From: an uncultured beta proteobacterium
GTDB lineage: Bacteria; Pseudomonadota; Gammaproteobacteria; Burkholderiales; Burkholderiaceae_C
Length of the DNA stretch: 64,000 nucleotides
Direction of reading: 5' to 3'
Assembly (NCBI GenBank): GCA_903905735.1
Contig: CAIVHU010000033.1
Span: 1-64,000 of the forward strand
A model generated the notes under the pieces. It had not been told where the DNA came from. It saw only the letters and a list, made by a program, of their open reading frames with translations, and ran no database searches. This document shows, piece by piece, positions 17,986 to 27,078 of this stretch (position 1 is the first letter of the stretch; each line of letters opens with the position of its first letter). A program made the position numbers and the translations under genes.

Positions 17986-18029
17986 GTCTTATATAAGAGT
18001 TAAATTTAATCTTATGTCTTATATAAGAC
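17986..18029. promoter_or_regulatory. Paired palindromic operator upstream of aceA
   Basis: TCTTATATAAGA at 17987-17998 and GTCTTATATAAGAC at 18016-18029 are palindromes whose centres are 30 bp apart, about three helical turns. They lie 80-120 bases before the aceA start in an AT-rich stretch. This is the layout of a dimeric regulator binding twice on one DNA face. The regulator is not identified. Confidence 0.7.
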
Positions 18030-18171
18030 AATTATTTTTACCAATGAAATCATTGACTTATTTTCATATTTCTCGATACGAAACGATATTTTTCGATTCA
18101 AGAAAACATCAAAGCCCTTGACTCAATGAATTTCCCATGATGCGAAATCATGGTTTTCACATCATGAGAAA

Positions 18172-19503
18172 TCAAAACATCTCAGCGTAACGTTGCAACT
18201 CCCAAGCGCTCACGCTCTGGCTGTAGTCTTGCCACTCCTGGTTTTTGAGCGCGACGAACTCCTGGCAAAACGCCTCACCCACGGACTGCGTCAATGCCGT
18301 GTCCTGCGCCAGTGCTTGCAGTGCCGCACCAAGATCAGCGGGCAGGCGACCGGGCATCGGCGCGCCTGAGGCAAAGCGCTCGTACAAATCCTCAACGCAG
18401 GCGGCGGGCGCGGTCATGGCCTGGTCAATGCCATCAAGCCCGGCGGCCAGCGTGGCGGCAATCGCGGCATAAACGTTGCAAGAAGGATCAGACAGGCGCC
18501 ATTCCAACCGGCCAGCGACCGTGCGAATCAGGCAGGTGCGGTTGTTGTCGCCAAAGGCTTTCCAGACTGGCGACCAGGTGGTGCCAGAGGCGCTATGGCT
18601 CAGCGTCAGTCGTTTGTAACTGTTCACGGTGGGCGCGCACAGGGCCGCCAAAGCATCAGCGTGGTGCAACAAGCCCGCCACAAAATGGTAGCCATCGGCG
18701 CTGAGCAGCAGCGGGTCGGTGGTGTCGGTGAAGACGGCGCGGCCATCGGCATCCGTCAAGCTCAGGTGAAAGTGCAGACCGCTGCCCGGCGCACCGGCAA
18801 ACGGCTTGGGCATGCAGCTGAACACGCAGCCATGCTGCTCGGCCACGGCATGCGCGGTCAGCTTGAACAGCATGTAGCGATCTGCCGCGGCTAGCGCGTC
18901 GTCAAATTTGTAGTTGATCTCATACTGGCCACGGGCATCTTCATGGTCGATTTGCTGCAGCTCAAAGCCGAGTTGGGTCAGGGCGACGCGCATGTCGTCC
19001 AGAAAAGCGCGGTTGCGGTGGATGGCTTTCAGGTCGTAGGAAGGTTTGTCCAGACCATCTAGGGCATCGGCGGGCAACCACTGGCCGTCCGCGGTCTTTT
19101 TCAGCAGGAAGAACTCGGGCTCAATGCCGACCCACAGCGTCCAGCCACGCACTTTGAGCCGCTCCAACTGGCGTCTGAGCACCTGGCGTGAGTCAGTGGC
19201 CAAGGGCTCACCGCCAGCATAGCCATCACACACGGCGTGCGCCACACCGGGCATAAACGGCAAATCGCGCAACGTCTCTAGCTGCACCCGCCCGTAATAT
19301 TCGCTGCGCCTACCAAAGCGGCCCAAGCCGGTGCCCCAAATGCTGGGACCTGCAAAGCCCGCGCCGCTCTCAACCCATTCACGCAGGTTTTGAACAGGCA
19401 CCAGCTTGCCTTTGGCCACGCCGTGCAGATCGCAGAACTGGGTCAGGATGGAATGGATGCCGCGCGCCTGCAGGTCTGCGGCAATGGTCTCAAAATTATG
19501 CAT
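18172..19503 (-). CDS. Glutamine synthetase-family ligase (type III-like/GlnT-PuuA group)
   Basis: A 443-residue member of the glutamine synthetase superfamily. It has the N-terminal beta-grasp domain followed by the catalytic domain with GIEPEFFLL (about 125-133), the metal-binding GSGLHFHLSL and the NNRTCLIR arginine segment. The neighbours (aldehyde dehydrogenase, putrescine transporter, second glutamine-synthetase-like gene) suggest it glutamylates an amine, possibly putrescine, rather than assimilating ammonia; that is inference. It differs clearly from the gene at 28551, so the two may act on different amines or steps. The gene follows the aldehyde dehydrogenase gene across a repeat copy that may partly terminate transcription. 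Confidence 0.8.
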   Translation of the reverse strand: MHNFETIAADLQARGIHSILTQFCDLHGVAKGKLVPVQNLREWVESGAGFAGPSIWGTGLGRFGRRSEYYGRVQLETLRDLPFMPGVAHAVCDGYAGGEPLATDSRQVLRRQLERLKVRGWTLWVGIEPEFFLLKKTADGQWLPADALDGLDKPSYDLKAIHRNRAFLDDMRVALTQLGFELQQIDHEDARGQYEINYKFDDALAAADRYMLFKLTAHAVAEQHGCVFSCMPKPFAGAPGSGLHFHLSLTDADGRAVFTDTTDPLLLSADGYHFVAGLLHHADALAALCAPTVNSYKRLTLSHSASGTTWSPVWKAFGDNNRTCLIRTVAGRLEWRLSDPSCNVYAAIAATLAAGLDGIDQAMTAPAACVEDLYERFASGAPMPGRLPADLGAALQALAQDTALTQSVGEAFCQEFVALKNQEWQDYSQSVSAWELQRYAEMF

Positions 19504-19509
19504 GATTTT

Positions 19510-19560
19510 GCCTTCTAGCCCTTATCCATAAAGGGCTAACAGCTACGTTAATCGTAGCTC
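19510..19560. repeat. Interspersed repeat, copy B
   Basis: Forward copy between the aldehyde dehydrogenase and ligase genes. It contains AGCCCTT and AAGGGCT facing each other, so it can form a 7-bp hairpin, then CAGCTAC. Confidence 0.75.
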
Positions 19561-19578
19561 ATTGCGACTGCTGACGGA

Positions 19579-21066
19579 TTACACCGGGCTGTCGATGCGA
19601 ATCCAGGTGGTCTTGGTTTCGGTGTATTTGTCAAACGCGTGCAGCGATTTGTCGCGCCCTACCCCACTTTGCTTGTAGCCGCCAAAAGGCACGGTGATGT
19701 CGTCCTCGTCGTAGGAATTGACGTGCACCGTCCCGGCGCGCAAGGCATGCGCCACGCCATGCGCCTTGTTGATGTCACGCGTCCACACCGCGGCCTGCAG
19801 GCCATAGACGCTGGCGTTGGCCTGGCGCACCACCTCGGCGGCATCGGTGAACGCCATCACCGACAGCACCGGGCCGAAGATCTCTTCACAGCAAATCTTC
19901 ATTTGCGGTTGCACCCCGGCAAAGATCGTGGGTTGTACATAACAACCGCCTGTGTCCGCCATCGCCTGCTCGCCGCCACACAAAAGGCTGGCACCTTCGG
20001 CCTTGCCGCTCTCCACATAGCGCAAGACGTTGTCCATCTGCGTCTTGTCCACAATCGCGCCCATGATCGTGGCCGGGTCCAGCGGGTTGCCAGGCGCGTA
20101 TTTGGGTGCCAAGGCCACGGCTTTTTCCAGAAACTGCTCATGGATGCTGGCCTCGACAAACAGGCGCGAAGGAGCATTGCAACTCTCACCCTGGTTGAAG
20201 AAGATGCTGCCCACCGCTGCTTCCACGGCTTTGTCCAGATCCGGGCAGTCGGCAAACACGATGTTGGGCGACTTGCCACCCAGTTCGGTCCACGCGCGTT
20301 TGAGGTTGCTTTGGCCCGCCATCACATGGATCTGCTTGCCCACGCGGGTCGAACCGGTGAAACCAATGCAATCCACATCCATATGCAGCGCCAAGGGTGA
20401 GCCGGCCTCAGGGCCATAGCCCGGCACCACGTTGAACACGCCTGGCGGAATGCCCGCCTCCAGCGCCAGTTCAGCAAGACGCAGCGCGGTCAAAGGCGAT
20501 TTCTCGCTGGGTTTCAAGACCACCGAGTTGCCTGCAGCGAGTGCCGGAGCGATCTTCCAGGCGGCCATGATCATCGGGTAGTTCCATGGCACGATGACCC
20601 CCACCACACCCATCGGCTCACGCGTAATCAGCGCCAGCGCCGTGCTGGCGGTGGGGGCGATTTCGTCGTAAATCTTGTCCACGGCCTCGCCATACCAGCG
20701 GATGCAGTTAGCCGCGCTATTGACATCGACCGCTCGGGAATACTTGATGGGTTTGCCCATGTCGAGCGTTTCCATCAGCGCCAGCTCTTCGGCATGTGCC
20801 AGCAACTGGTCAGCAAATTTGATCATCACCCGCTTGCGCGCTGCCGGGGCCATGCCGCACCAGCGCTTGTCTTCAAATGCCGCGCGGCCTGATGCCACGG
20901 CAGCATCAATGTCGGCCGCCTGACAGCGCGCGACTTCGGTCAGAACGCGACCGTCAATGGGCGAGATGCAGCTGAATGTTGCGCCGTCTTGAGCGTCGCG
21001 GCGATGACCGTCAATCAATGCACGGCCATCAAACTGCACCTGTGGAGAAATGTTGGGAGTATTCAC
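19579..21066 (-). CDS. Aldehyde dehydrogenase, PuuC-like
   Basis: A 495-residue NAD(P)-dependent aldehyde dehydrogenase. The general base Glu261 (ELGGKSPNIV) and catalytic Cys296 (NQGESC) are in place, with the cofactor-binding WNYPMIMAAWK and GFTGSTRVG segments. In the glutamylated putrescine route the PuuC enzyme oxidises gamma-glutamyl-aminobutyraldehyde to gamma-glutamyl-GABA; related enzymes act on 4-aminobutyraldehyde. The context supports one of these substrates but the sequence alone cannot choose. The gene is separated from the porin gene by a strong terminator, so it probably has its own promoter in the 21067-21190 gap. Confidence 0.88.
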   Translation of the reverse strand: MNTPNISPQVQFDGRALIDGHRRDAQDGATFSCISPIDGRVLTEVARCQAADIDAAVASGRAAFEDKRWCGMAPAARKRVMIKFADQLLAHAEELALMETLDMGKPIKYSRAVDVNSAANCIRWYGEAVDKIYDEIAPTASTALALITREPMGVVGVIVPWNYPMIMAAWKIAPALAAGNSVVLKPSEKSPLTALRLAELALEAGIPPGVFNVVPGYGPEAGSPLALHMDVDCIGFTGSTRVGKQIHVMAGQSNLKRAWTELGGKSPNIVFADCPDLDKAVEAAVGSIFFNQGESCNAPSRLFVEASIHEQFLEKAVALAPKYAPGNPLDPATIMGAIVDKTQMDNVLRYVESGKAEGASLLCGGEQAMADTGGCYVQPTIFAGVQPQMKICCEEIFGPVLSVMAFTDAAEVVRQANASVYGLQAAVWTRDINKAHGVAHALRAGTVHVNSYDEDDITVPFGGYKQSGVGRDKSLHAFDKYTETKTTWIRIDSPV

Positions 21067-21190
21067 TTTGCATCCAATTCAATGTGATTGTTGAGATCGA
21101 CTCGGTTGACCACACCACTTGATAGTCAGCCTGGGCCAAATGGACGTGTCAAGCCACGTCAAAGTGGCTCCAACACCAGGCTCAAAGAAA

Positions 21191-21214
21191 TCGGGGGGCA
21201 TTCCTGCCCCCCGA
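21191..21214 (-). terminator. Intrinsic terminator after the porin gene
   Basis: TCGGGGGGCA (21191-21200) and TGCCCCCCGA (21205-21214) form a perfect 10-bp GC-rich stem with a TTCC loop, followed on the minus strand by TTTCTTT. It ends the transporter-porin transcript. Confidence 0.85.
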
Positions 21215-21234
21215 CGGGTTCAGCGGGTCGCTGA

Positions 21235-22719
21235 TCAGAAGTTCACGATCGCCTGCAGGCCGAAGGTATCGTTGTTGTTACGGTAGGTCTGGTCACCGTA
21301 GTAATAAAACGCCGGTGTGGTGGCGTGGTCATGGCGGTACTCCGCTCGCAAGGCCACGTTGGTGGTCAAGCGGTAAGTGGCAGCAAATGACAGAGAGTAA
21401 CGGTTGGCACCTACGTTTGGATCGTACCCTGGGGCACTAGGATCGCCAGCGCCAAATCCGTTCACAAAATCGCCCACGGCGGCTAACGTTCCAGTACCAG
21501 TGCCATCGTTTGGCCCGTTGCTCGCTAGATTAAACGTACCTCCACCGTTCTTCTGGTTGTTCAGGTAATCAGCCCGAGCAGCCAGAGTCAGCTTCGGTGT
21601 CACACGCTGAGAAGCCAGTGCCGAAACGCCCCACCACTGGGCATCACCTCCATTGAAAGCCGCGTCCGCCTGGCGGCCAATGGTGGCTTGAAGGTTACCG
21701 TTGAAGTTGCCACGAGTGTAATTGCCATCAATCTCAAACTGATCCAGGCGGCTTGCCCCACCCGCTACGGCATTGGTCACGCGACCTTCATAGCCGGTAA
21801 ATTCAAAACCCCAAAATTCGTCTTGAGCGTATGTCAAGTTATAAATCAGGGTTGGGCTTGTGGACGGCCTGGTCGCACACGGCGTCCCAGCCACACAACT
21901 GCTGATATTGACATCATTACGAGCCGAATTGAAGTTGGCCAGGATCAGCTTGGTCTCCCAGGGACCACGCGTTATATCCAAACCAATACCGGTGTACATG
22001 GTAGCGGCCGTGAAGTCAAACAACATATTTTTGGTGATGAAATATTCACCATAGCCAGGATAAAGCAGGTTAGAAGAAAGACTATTGGCTCCGACAAACG
22101 TGTTGAGGTAGGGCTCATAGCCTGACACATCGGGCATTTGCCCAACCATCAACCGTGTCTGCGAATCGGTCAAGGGGATCGAGGCCGATGCTTCGTGCAC
22201 AATGTTGCCCCAGTTGTAACCTGAACCAGCACTCTTACTCGGCGCCAGCGTCAGGCGAAATTTGGTGCCGCCGTCGTCCATCTCTTTTTGTACATCCAAG
22301 TAAGCCAGGCCAAAGTAGGAGTTGTCGTACGAATACGCTTCACCGCTGCCGTTGACATTGCTGAAATTATTCAGGAAGGCAAACGAAGACGTGTCCTTGG
22401 CACGATTGACCATGTAAACCGGGTCAAACCCGCCACTGATGCGTAAACCCTTGAAGCCAGCCACGCTTTGCTGGTCGATCATGCTGTCGACCTTGACTTT
22501 GACTTGATTGAATTCTTCCGGGTCAACCGGCGGCACCTGGTCGCCCTGGGCCACCGGTGCAGCCGCAGGAGCGCTCGCGTTTTGCGTGATCATGGCTTTG
22601 AGCTGAGCCAACTGGGCTTTGAGCTCCTGGATCTGGCTTTGCAGTTCAGCATTGCTCTGGGCGCTGGCCAGCAATGGGAACGCAAGCACCACCGCGAACG
22701 CTACTTGATTGAGTTTCAT
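21235..22719 (-). CDS. Outer-membrane porin-like protein (DUF3138-type)
   Basis: A 494-residue predicted beta-barrel. The start at 22719 is chosen because AAGGAG lies 8 bases before it, whereas the ATG two codons earlier is too close. Signal peptide to about residue 21 (LLASAQS), then a coiled-coil segment (about 23-46, ELQSQIQELKAQLAQLKAMI), as in many Burkholderiales trimeric porins, then alternating aromatic strands ending with a C-terminal Phe (QAIVNF), the barrel-assembly signal. Placed directly after the polyamine ABC transporter genes, it may be the outer-membrane entry route for putrescine or related amines; this is inference. The family assignment is from memory. Confidence 0.8.
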   Translation of the reverse strand: MKLNQVAFAVVLAFPLLASAQSNAELQSQIQELKAQLAQLKAMITQNASAPAAAPVAQGDQVPPVDPEEFNQVKVKVDSMIDQQSVAGFKGLRISGGFDPVYMVNRAKDTSSFAFLNNFSNVNGSGEAYSYDNSYFGLAYLDVQKEMDDGGTKFRLTLAPSKSAGSGYNWGNIVHEASASIPLTDSQTRLMVGQMPDVSGYEPYLNTFVGANSLSSNLLYPGYGEYFITKNMLFDFTAATMYTGIGLDITRGPWETKLILANFNSARNDVNISSCVAGTPCATRPSTSPTLIYNLTYAQDEFWGFEFTGYEGRVTNAVAGGASRLDQFEIDGNYTRGNFNGNLQATIGRQADAAFNGGDAQWWGVSALASQRVTPKLTLAARADYLNNQKNGGGTFNLASNGPNDGTGTGTLAAVGDFVNGFGAGDPSAPGYDPNVGANRYSLSFAATYRLTTNVALRAEYRHDHATTPAFYYYGDQTYRNNNDTFGLQAIVNF

Positions 22720-22746
22720 CTTCATCGCTCCTTTTAAGTTACTCAC

Positions 22747-22763
22747 ATGACAATCGGTGTCAT
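22747..22763. promoter_or_regulatory. Palindrome between potI and porin gene
   Basis: ATGACA and TGTCAT face each other around a 5-base centre (ATGACAATCGGTGTCAT). It lies 28 bases before the porin start codon and could be an operator; no regulator can be named. Confidence 0.35.
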
Positions 22764-22791
22764 CCGACCACCCCATTTACACATCCACAAA

Positions 22792-23640
22792 CTAAGCGGC
22801 AACCGGCTGCACTGTTCCTTCGCGGTAAGCCGCTGCCTGCTCGGCTGCCCGCCGCGTCTCCTGACGCGACAACCACAAACTACCGGCGAACACGCCAATC
22901 GACACCACCACCACGGTGATCGTCGCAATGGCATTCACCGTCGGGTTCAAACCCAGTCTGGCGCGCGACAAAATCACGATCGGCAAGGTGGTGGAACCCG
23001 GGCCCGACAAGAAAGCCGTCGAAACCACATCATCCAGTGACAAAGTGAAGGTCAGCAGCCAGGCAGCCATCAACGACTGCGCAATCATCGGCAGCGTGAC
23101 CAGAAAAAACACCTGGTGCGGGTGGCATCCCAAGTCCATGGCCGCCTCTTCCAGTGACTTGTCCATTTCCAGCAGACGCGACTGGATCACCACGGCGGCA
23201 TACGCCATGCCCACTGAAGTATGACCCGCCCAGATGGTCAAAATGCCACGGTCCGGCCAGCCAAAGACGCGTTCGCACATGACAAAGAACAGCAGCAAGG
23301 ACAAACCGGTGATGACCTCAGGCACCACCAAGGGTGCGTTGATGTGGGCAGAAAACACGGTACGGCCCCAGAATTTTTTGTAGCGCACCATCGCAAAAGC
23401 AGCCAAGGTACCCAGCAGCACCGATGCGGTGGCGCTCATCAACGCGACTTTGAGCGACAACACAAAAGCATCCACCACCTCGGTGTCATGCGCAATCACA
23501 CCGTACCACTTGAAGGTGAAACCGCCCCACAGCGTCACCATCTTCGAGTCGTTGAACGAGAACACGATCAACGTCACGATGGGCAGATACAGAAAAAAGT
23601 AGCCGGCCATCAGCCAGGCTTTTCCAAAACGGCTAGACAT
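22792..23640 (-). CDS. potI: Polyamine ABC transporter permease, PotI-like
   Basis: A 282-residue inner-membrane permease with six predicted transmembrane helices and the MetI-type EAA loop (EEAAMDLGCHPHQVFFLVTLP). With its partner permease it forms the channel of a putrescine/spermidine importer. The C-terminal tail is Arg/Ala-rich. It starts 3 bases after the potH-like gene, so the two are translated together. The naming follows gene order and similarity in kind to PotFGHI; substrate specificity is not proven by sequence. Confidence 0.92.
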   Translation of the reverse strand: MSSRFGKAWLMAGYFFLYLPIVTLIVFSFNDSKMVTLWGGFTFKWYGVIAHDTEVVDAFVLSLKVALMSATASVLLGTLAAFAMVRYKKFWGRTVFSAHINAPLVVPEVITGLSLLLFFVMCERVFGWPDRGILTIWAGHTSVGMAYAAVVIQSRLLEMDKSLEEAAMDLGCHPHQVFFLVTLPMIAQSLMAAWLLTFTLSLDDVVSTAFLSGPGSTTLPIVILSRARLGLNPTVNAIATITVVVVSIGVFAGSLWLSRQETRRAAEQAAAYREGTVQPVAA

Positions 23641-23643
23641 GGC

Positions 23644-24567
23644 TCATATCCCCCGAACGCCGCCGGAGTCGGCCTGGTATTTGTTGAAGATCGCCAAGGG
23701 CACCAGGATCAGTCCCACCATGGTCACCGCGACGGCCGAGGCCATGGCCCAGTCGTTGTTGCTGAAGAACTCGTCCCACAACACGCGCCCGATCATCAGG
23801 GTGCTGGGGCCTCCCAGAAGTTCGGGGATCACATACTCGCCCATGCTAGGAATGAACACCAGCATCGAGCCTGCAATGATGCCGTTCTTGGAGAGCGGCA
23901 CGGTGATCAGCCAGAAGGTCTGCCACGGCGTGGCACCCAGGTCTTTGGCGGCCTCGATCAGTCGCAAGTCCATCTTGACCAGGTTGGCGTACAACGGCAG
24001 GATCATGAACGGCAGGTAGGCATACACCATGCCGATGGTCATGGAAAATCCGGTGTACATCATCTTGATGGGTTGATCAATCAGATGCAGCCAGATCATG
24101 ATGTTGTTGAACACACCGTGGTCATCCAGCAAACCTTTCCAGGCGTACACACGCAGCAGGTAAGACGTCCAGAATGGCAGCGACACCAGCATCAGCAAGG
24201 CCGGGCGCATGTTGGCTGGTGAGCGCGCCATGAAATAGGCAAACGGGTAGCCGATAAAAAGGCAAATGGATGTATTGAGCAACGCAAACTTGACCGATGA
24301 CCAGTAGGTCTCAACGTAAAGCGGATCAGTGCTGAGGAAAATGTAGTTCGACAGCTTGATCTTGAGTTGGACCGCGCCATCAACGTAACTCAGCAAATCC
24401 TGAAACCTGATGCCGTCAGACTCGGACACACTGATCTTGAGGACCACCAGAAATGGGACCGAAAACAGCAGGATCAGGAAAAGGTAAGGGATGCCAATGA
24501 CGGTGCGCCGTCCCCAGCTTTGGCCCAGGCTGTGCGCAGCGCCTTTGAGACTTGTTGCGATGTTCAT
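23644..24567 (-). CDS. potH: Polyamine ABC transporter permease, PotH-like
   Basis: A 307-residue permease with about six transmembrane helices and the EAA loop (EAAKDLGATPWQTFWLITVP). The N-terminus is cytoplasmic and basic, and a sizeable periplasmic loop follows the first helix, as in PotB/PotH. It lies 18 bases after the ATPase gene and 3 before potI. The set encodes a complete importer: binding protein, ATPase and two different permeases. Confidence 0.92.
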   Translation of the reverse strand: MNIATSLKGAAHSLGQSWGRRTVIGIPYLFLILLFSVPFLVVLKISVSESDGIRFQDLLSYVDGAVQLKIKLSNYIFLSTDPLYVETYWSSVKFALLNTSICLFIGYPFAYFMARSPANMRPALLMLVSLPFWTSYLLRVYAWKGLLDDHGVFNNIMIWLHLIDQPIKMMYTGFSMTIGMVYAYLPFMILPLYANLVKMDLRLIEAAKDLGATPWQTFWLITVPLSKNGIIAGSMLVFIPSMGEYVIPELLGGPSTLMIGRVLWDEFFSNNDWAMASAVAVTMVGLILVPLAIFNKYQADSGGVRGI

Positions 24568-24585
24568 TGTGTTCTCGCCCGCGCC

Positions 24586-25734
24586 CTAGCTCGTGAGCAC
24601 GACCACGTCGCTGCCGTCCCACCAGGCGTAAACGCTTTGCCCGCGAACGAGCTGCTTGTCCTCGTGGCGCGCGACGTTTTCACGCGTCGCCTTGATCACC
24701 TTGCCACTCTCAAGCCGCACGTGGAACAGGGTGAACTTGCCAAAATAGGCGATGCCGTCAATCGTGCCACGGGTGCAATTGTGGCCGTGCTCGGCTGCGG
24801 ACTCGCGTTCTTCGAGCGTCGGTTCTGTCTCCTGCAGACTGATCTTTTCCGGGCGCAGCGCGATGCTCACTTCCATCCCCAAGGTGCCGGTGATGCCATG
24901 GCTGACGTAATGCCGACATTCGGGCGAAGCCACCACCACGTGGTCGGGTTGATCTTCTTCGACCGTTCCCTTGAACAGGTTCACGTCGCCAATAAAACCC
25001 GCGACGAAGAGGCAGTTGGGTGTTTCGTAAATTTCGCCCGGTCGCCCCACCTGCAAGAAGCAGCCTTCCTGCATCACGGCGATGCGGTCGGCCATGATCA
25101 TGGCCTCTTCCTGGTCGTGCGTCACCATGACGCAGGTGACGCCGACCTTCTTGATGATGTTGACAAGCTCAAATTGCGTTTGCTCACGCAGTTTGCGGTC
25201 CAGCGCACCGAGTGGCTCATCGAGCAGCAGCAGTTTGGGGCTCTTGGCCAGACAACGCGCCAACGCCACGCGTTGCTGCTGGCCGCCCGAGAGCTGGTGC
25301 GGCTTGCGCTTGGCATAGGGTTTCAACTGGACGATGTTGAGCATGGCTTCGACGCGCTCAGCGATTTTGTCCTTGGGCATCTTGTCGCGCTCAAGCCCGA
25401 AAGCGATGTTCTGATACACCGTGAGGTGAGGAAACAGCGCATACGACTGGAACATCATGTTGATCGGACGCTCGTAAGGCGGCATGGTGGAAATGTCCAC
25501 CCCGTCCAGAAAAACGTTGCCTTGCGAGGGCGTCTCGAAACCGGCGAGCATGCGCAACAGCGTGGACTTGCCGCAACCGGACGATCCGAGCAAGGCGAAG
25601 ATCTCGCCTTTTTCGATGTCAATGGACACGTCGTCCACGGCGGCAACTTCGTCAAAGCGTTTTGTCAAATGGTCGATTCTGACAAACCGCGAATCACTGG
25701 CCTTACCAGCGGCAACCTGCTGTTTTTGCTGCAT
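24586..25734 (-). CDS. potG: Polyamine ABC transporter ATPase, PotG-like
   Basis: A 382-residue ATP-binding subunit. Walker A (GSSGCGKST), Q-loop, signature [12 protein letters not shown], Walker B ([12 protein letters not shown]) and the switch histidine ([10 protein letters not shown]) are intact; a TOBE domain occupies about the last 110 residues. The start at 25734 has AAAGG 6 bases upstream; an earlier start at 25788 would add 18 unconserved residues. It energises import through the PotH/PotI-like permeases. Confidence 0.93.
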   Translation of the reverse strand: MQQKQQVAAGKASDSRFVRIDHLTKRFDEVAAVDDVSIDIEKGEIFALLGSSGCGKSTLLRMLAGFETPSQGNVFLDGVDISTMPPYERPINMMFQSYALFPHLTVYQNIAFGLERDKMPKDKIAERVEAMLNIVQLKPYAKRKPHQLSGGQQQRVALARCLAKSPKLLLLDEPLGALDRKLREQTQFELVNIIKKVGVTCVMVTHDQEEAMIMADRIAVMQEGCFLQVGRPGEIYETPNCLFVAGFIGDVNLFKGTVEEDQPDHVVVASPECRHYVSHGITGTLGMEVSIALRPEKISLQETEPTLEERESAAEHGHNCTRGTIDGIAYFGKFTLFHVRLESGKVIKATRENVARHEDKQLVRGQSVYAWWDGSDVVVLTS

Positions 25735-25812
25735 GCGCAACCTTTTATTGTTTGAAATCCAATTCTGCCCAGCGCTGCCACAGGGCAAGCGCCAGGCAAC
25801 CCGCCGTGCGGT

Positions 25813-26943
25813 TTACAGACCTGTCTTGAAGGTGGTGTACAGGCGGGTCCGCAAACGACGGGTGTCGCTGCTGACGGCTTCTGGGGGCACCATGCGGGCC
25901 AAGTCCTCAGGACTCATGAACACCGTTTTGTTGTCACGCACTTCAGGTTTGATGAACTTCGCCGACGCCGGAATCGGGTTGGCGTACAGCACCTTGTTGA
26001 CGATCTCGGCGTTCACTTCCGGGCGGTAGATGTAGCTGATGAACTTGTAGGCGTTGTCCACGTGCTTGGCATCCACCGGAATCGCCATGGTGTCAAAGAA
26101 CAGCACGGCCCCTGTTTTGGGCAGCAGCACCTTGATATCGTTGCCATTTTTGGCTTCTTTGGCACGGGCTGCGGCAATGCTGATGTCGCCATTCCAGCCC
26201 AGTACCAGGCACAAGGAGCCGCTGGCCAGGTCATTGATGTAGCCAGACGATGAGAAAAGGCTGATGTCGGGTCGGATGGCTGCCAACATCTTGCCAGCGG
26301 CCTGGTAGTCTGCGGGATTCTTGCTATAGGGCGGCTTGCCCAGATAACGCAGCGCGGCAGGGAAAACCTCGTCACCGGAATCGAGCACAGAGATGCCGCA
26401 AGATTTGGCCTTGGCCGCATATTCGGGCTTGAACAACAGGTCCCAGGCGTTATCGGGCATGGGCAGGTTGCCCAGAGCCGCTTTGAGCTTGCCCTCATTG
26501 ATACCGATGGTGGTGATGCCCCACATCCAGGGAACAATGTGCTGATTACCCGGATCCATGGTCGCCAGTTGTTTCATCACAAACGGGTCGAGATTGCCGT
26601 AAGTGGTAATTTTGCTTTTGTCGAGTTTGGTGAAAAGGCCACCGTCGATCTGAATCTTGGCCCAGTTGGAAGACGGCACCACGATGTCATAACCCGTCTT
26701 GCCAGCCACCAGTTTGGCGTGCAGGGTTTCGTTGCTGTCAAAGGTGTCGTAACGCACCTTGATGCCGGTTTCTTTCTCGAAATTGGCGATGGTGTTCTCA
26801 CCGATGTAGTCAGACCAGTTGTAGATATTGAGGACATTTTCATCTTCTGCATGCACGCTGGTGGCCCCCGCTACCAGCAATCCCGCTGTGAGAAGGCTCG
26901 CGGCCAAGCCTGAAACCTTGATTCGCTTGAAGAAATCACGCAT
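25813..26943 (-). CDS. potF: Polyamine-binding periplasmic protein, PotF-like
   Basis: A 376-residue solute-binding protein. The start at 26943 gives a Sec signal peptide (FFKRIKVSGLAASLLTAGL, cleavage near residue 31, SVHAED) and has AGGAG 7 bases upstream. The mature N-terminus (NVLNIYNWSDYIGENTIANF) is the PotD/PotF hallmark, with the Trp and Asp residues that contact polyamines. Two-lobe periplasmic binding fold expected. It follows the aminotransferase gene by 135 bases, in which I see no terminator, so co-transcription is likely. Confidence 0.95.
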   Translation of the reverse strand: MRDFFKRIKVSGLAASLLTAGLLVAGATSVHAEDENVLNIYNWSDYIGENTIANFEKETGIKVRYDTFDSNETLHAKLVAGKTGYDIVVPSSNWAKIQIDGGLFTKLDKSKITTYGNLDPFVMKQLATMDPGNQHIVPWMWGITTIGINEGKLKAALGNLPMPDNAWDLLFKPEYAAKAKSCGISVLDSGDEVFPAALRYLGKPPYSKNPADYQAAGKMLAAIRPDISLFSSSGYINDLASGSLCLVLGWNGDISIAAARAKEAKNGNDIKVLLPKTGAVLFFDTMAIPVDAKHVDNAYKFISYIYRPEVNAEIVNKVLYANPIPASAKFIKPEVRDNKTVFMSPEDLARMVPPEAVSSDTRRLRTRLYTTFKTGL

Positions 26944-27078
26944 ATCGACACTCCTGAAGTCAAAAAAACAAACAAACAAGAAACCGAAAACTGTTCCCCA
27001 AAAGTCGGAAAAATACACCTTGGGGGCTGGGTTGGAATGCTAATCGGAAAATAACCGCCCATTACCTAGAAGCAACCC

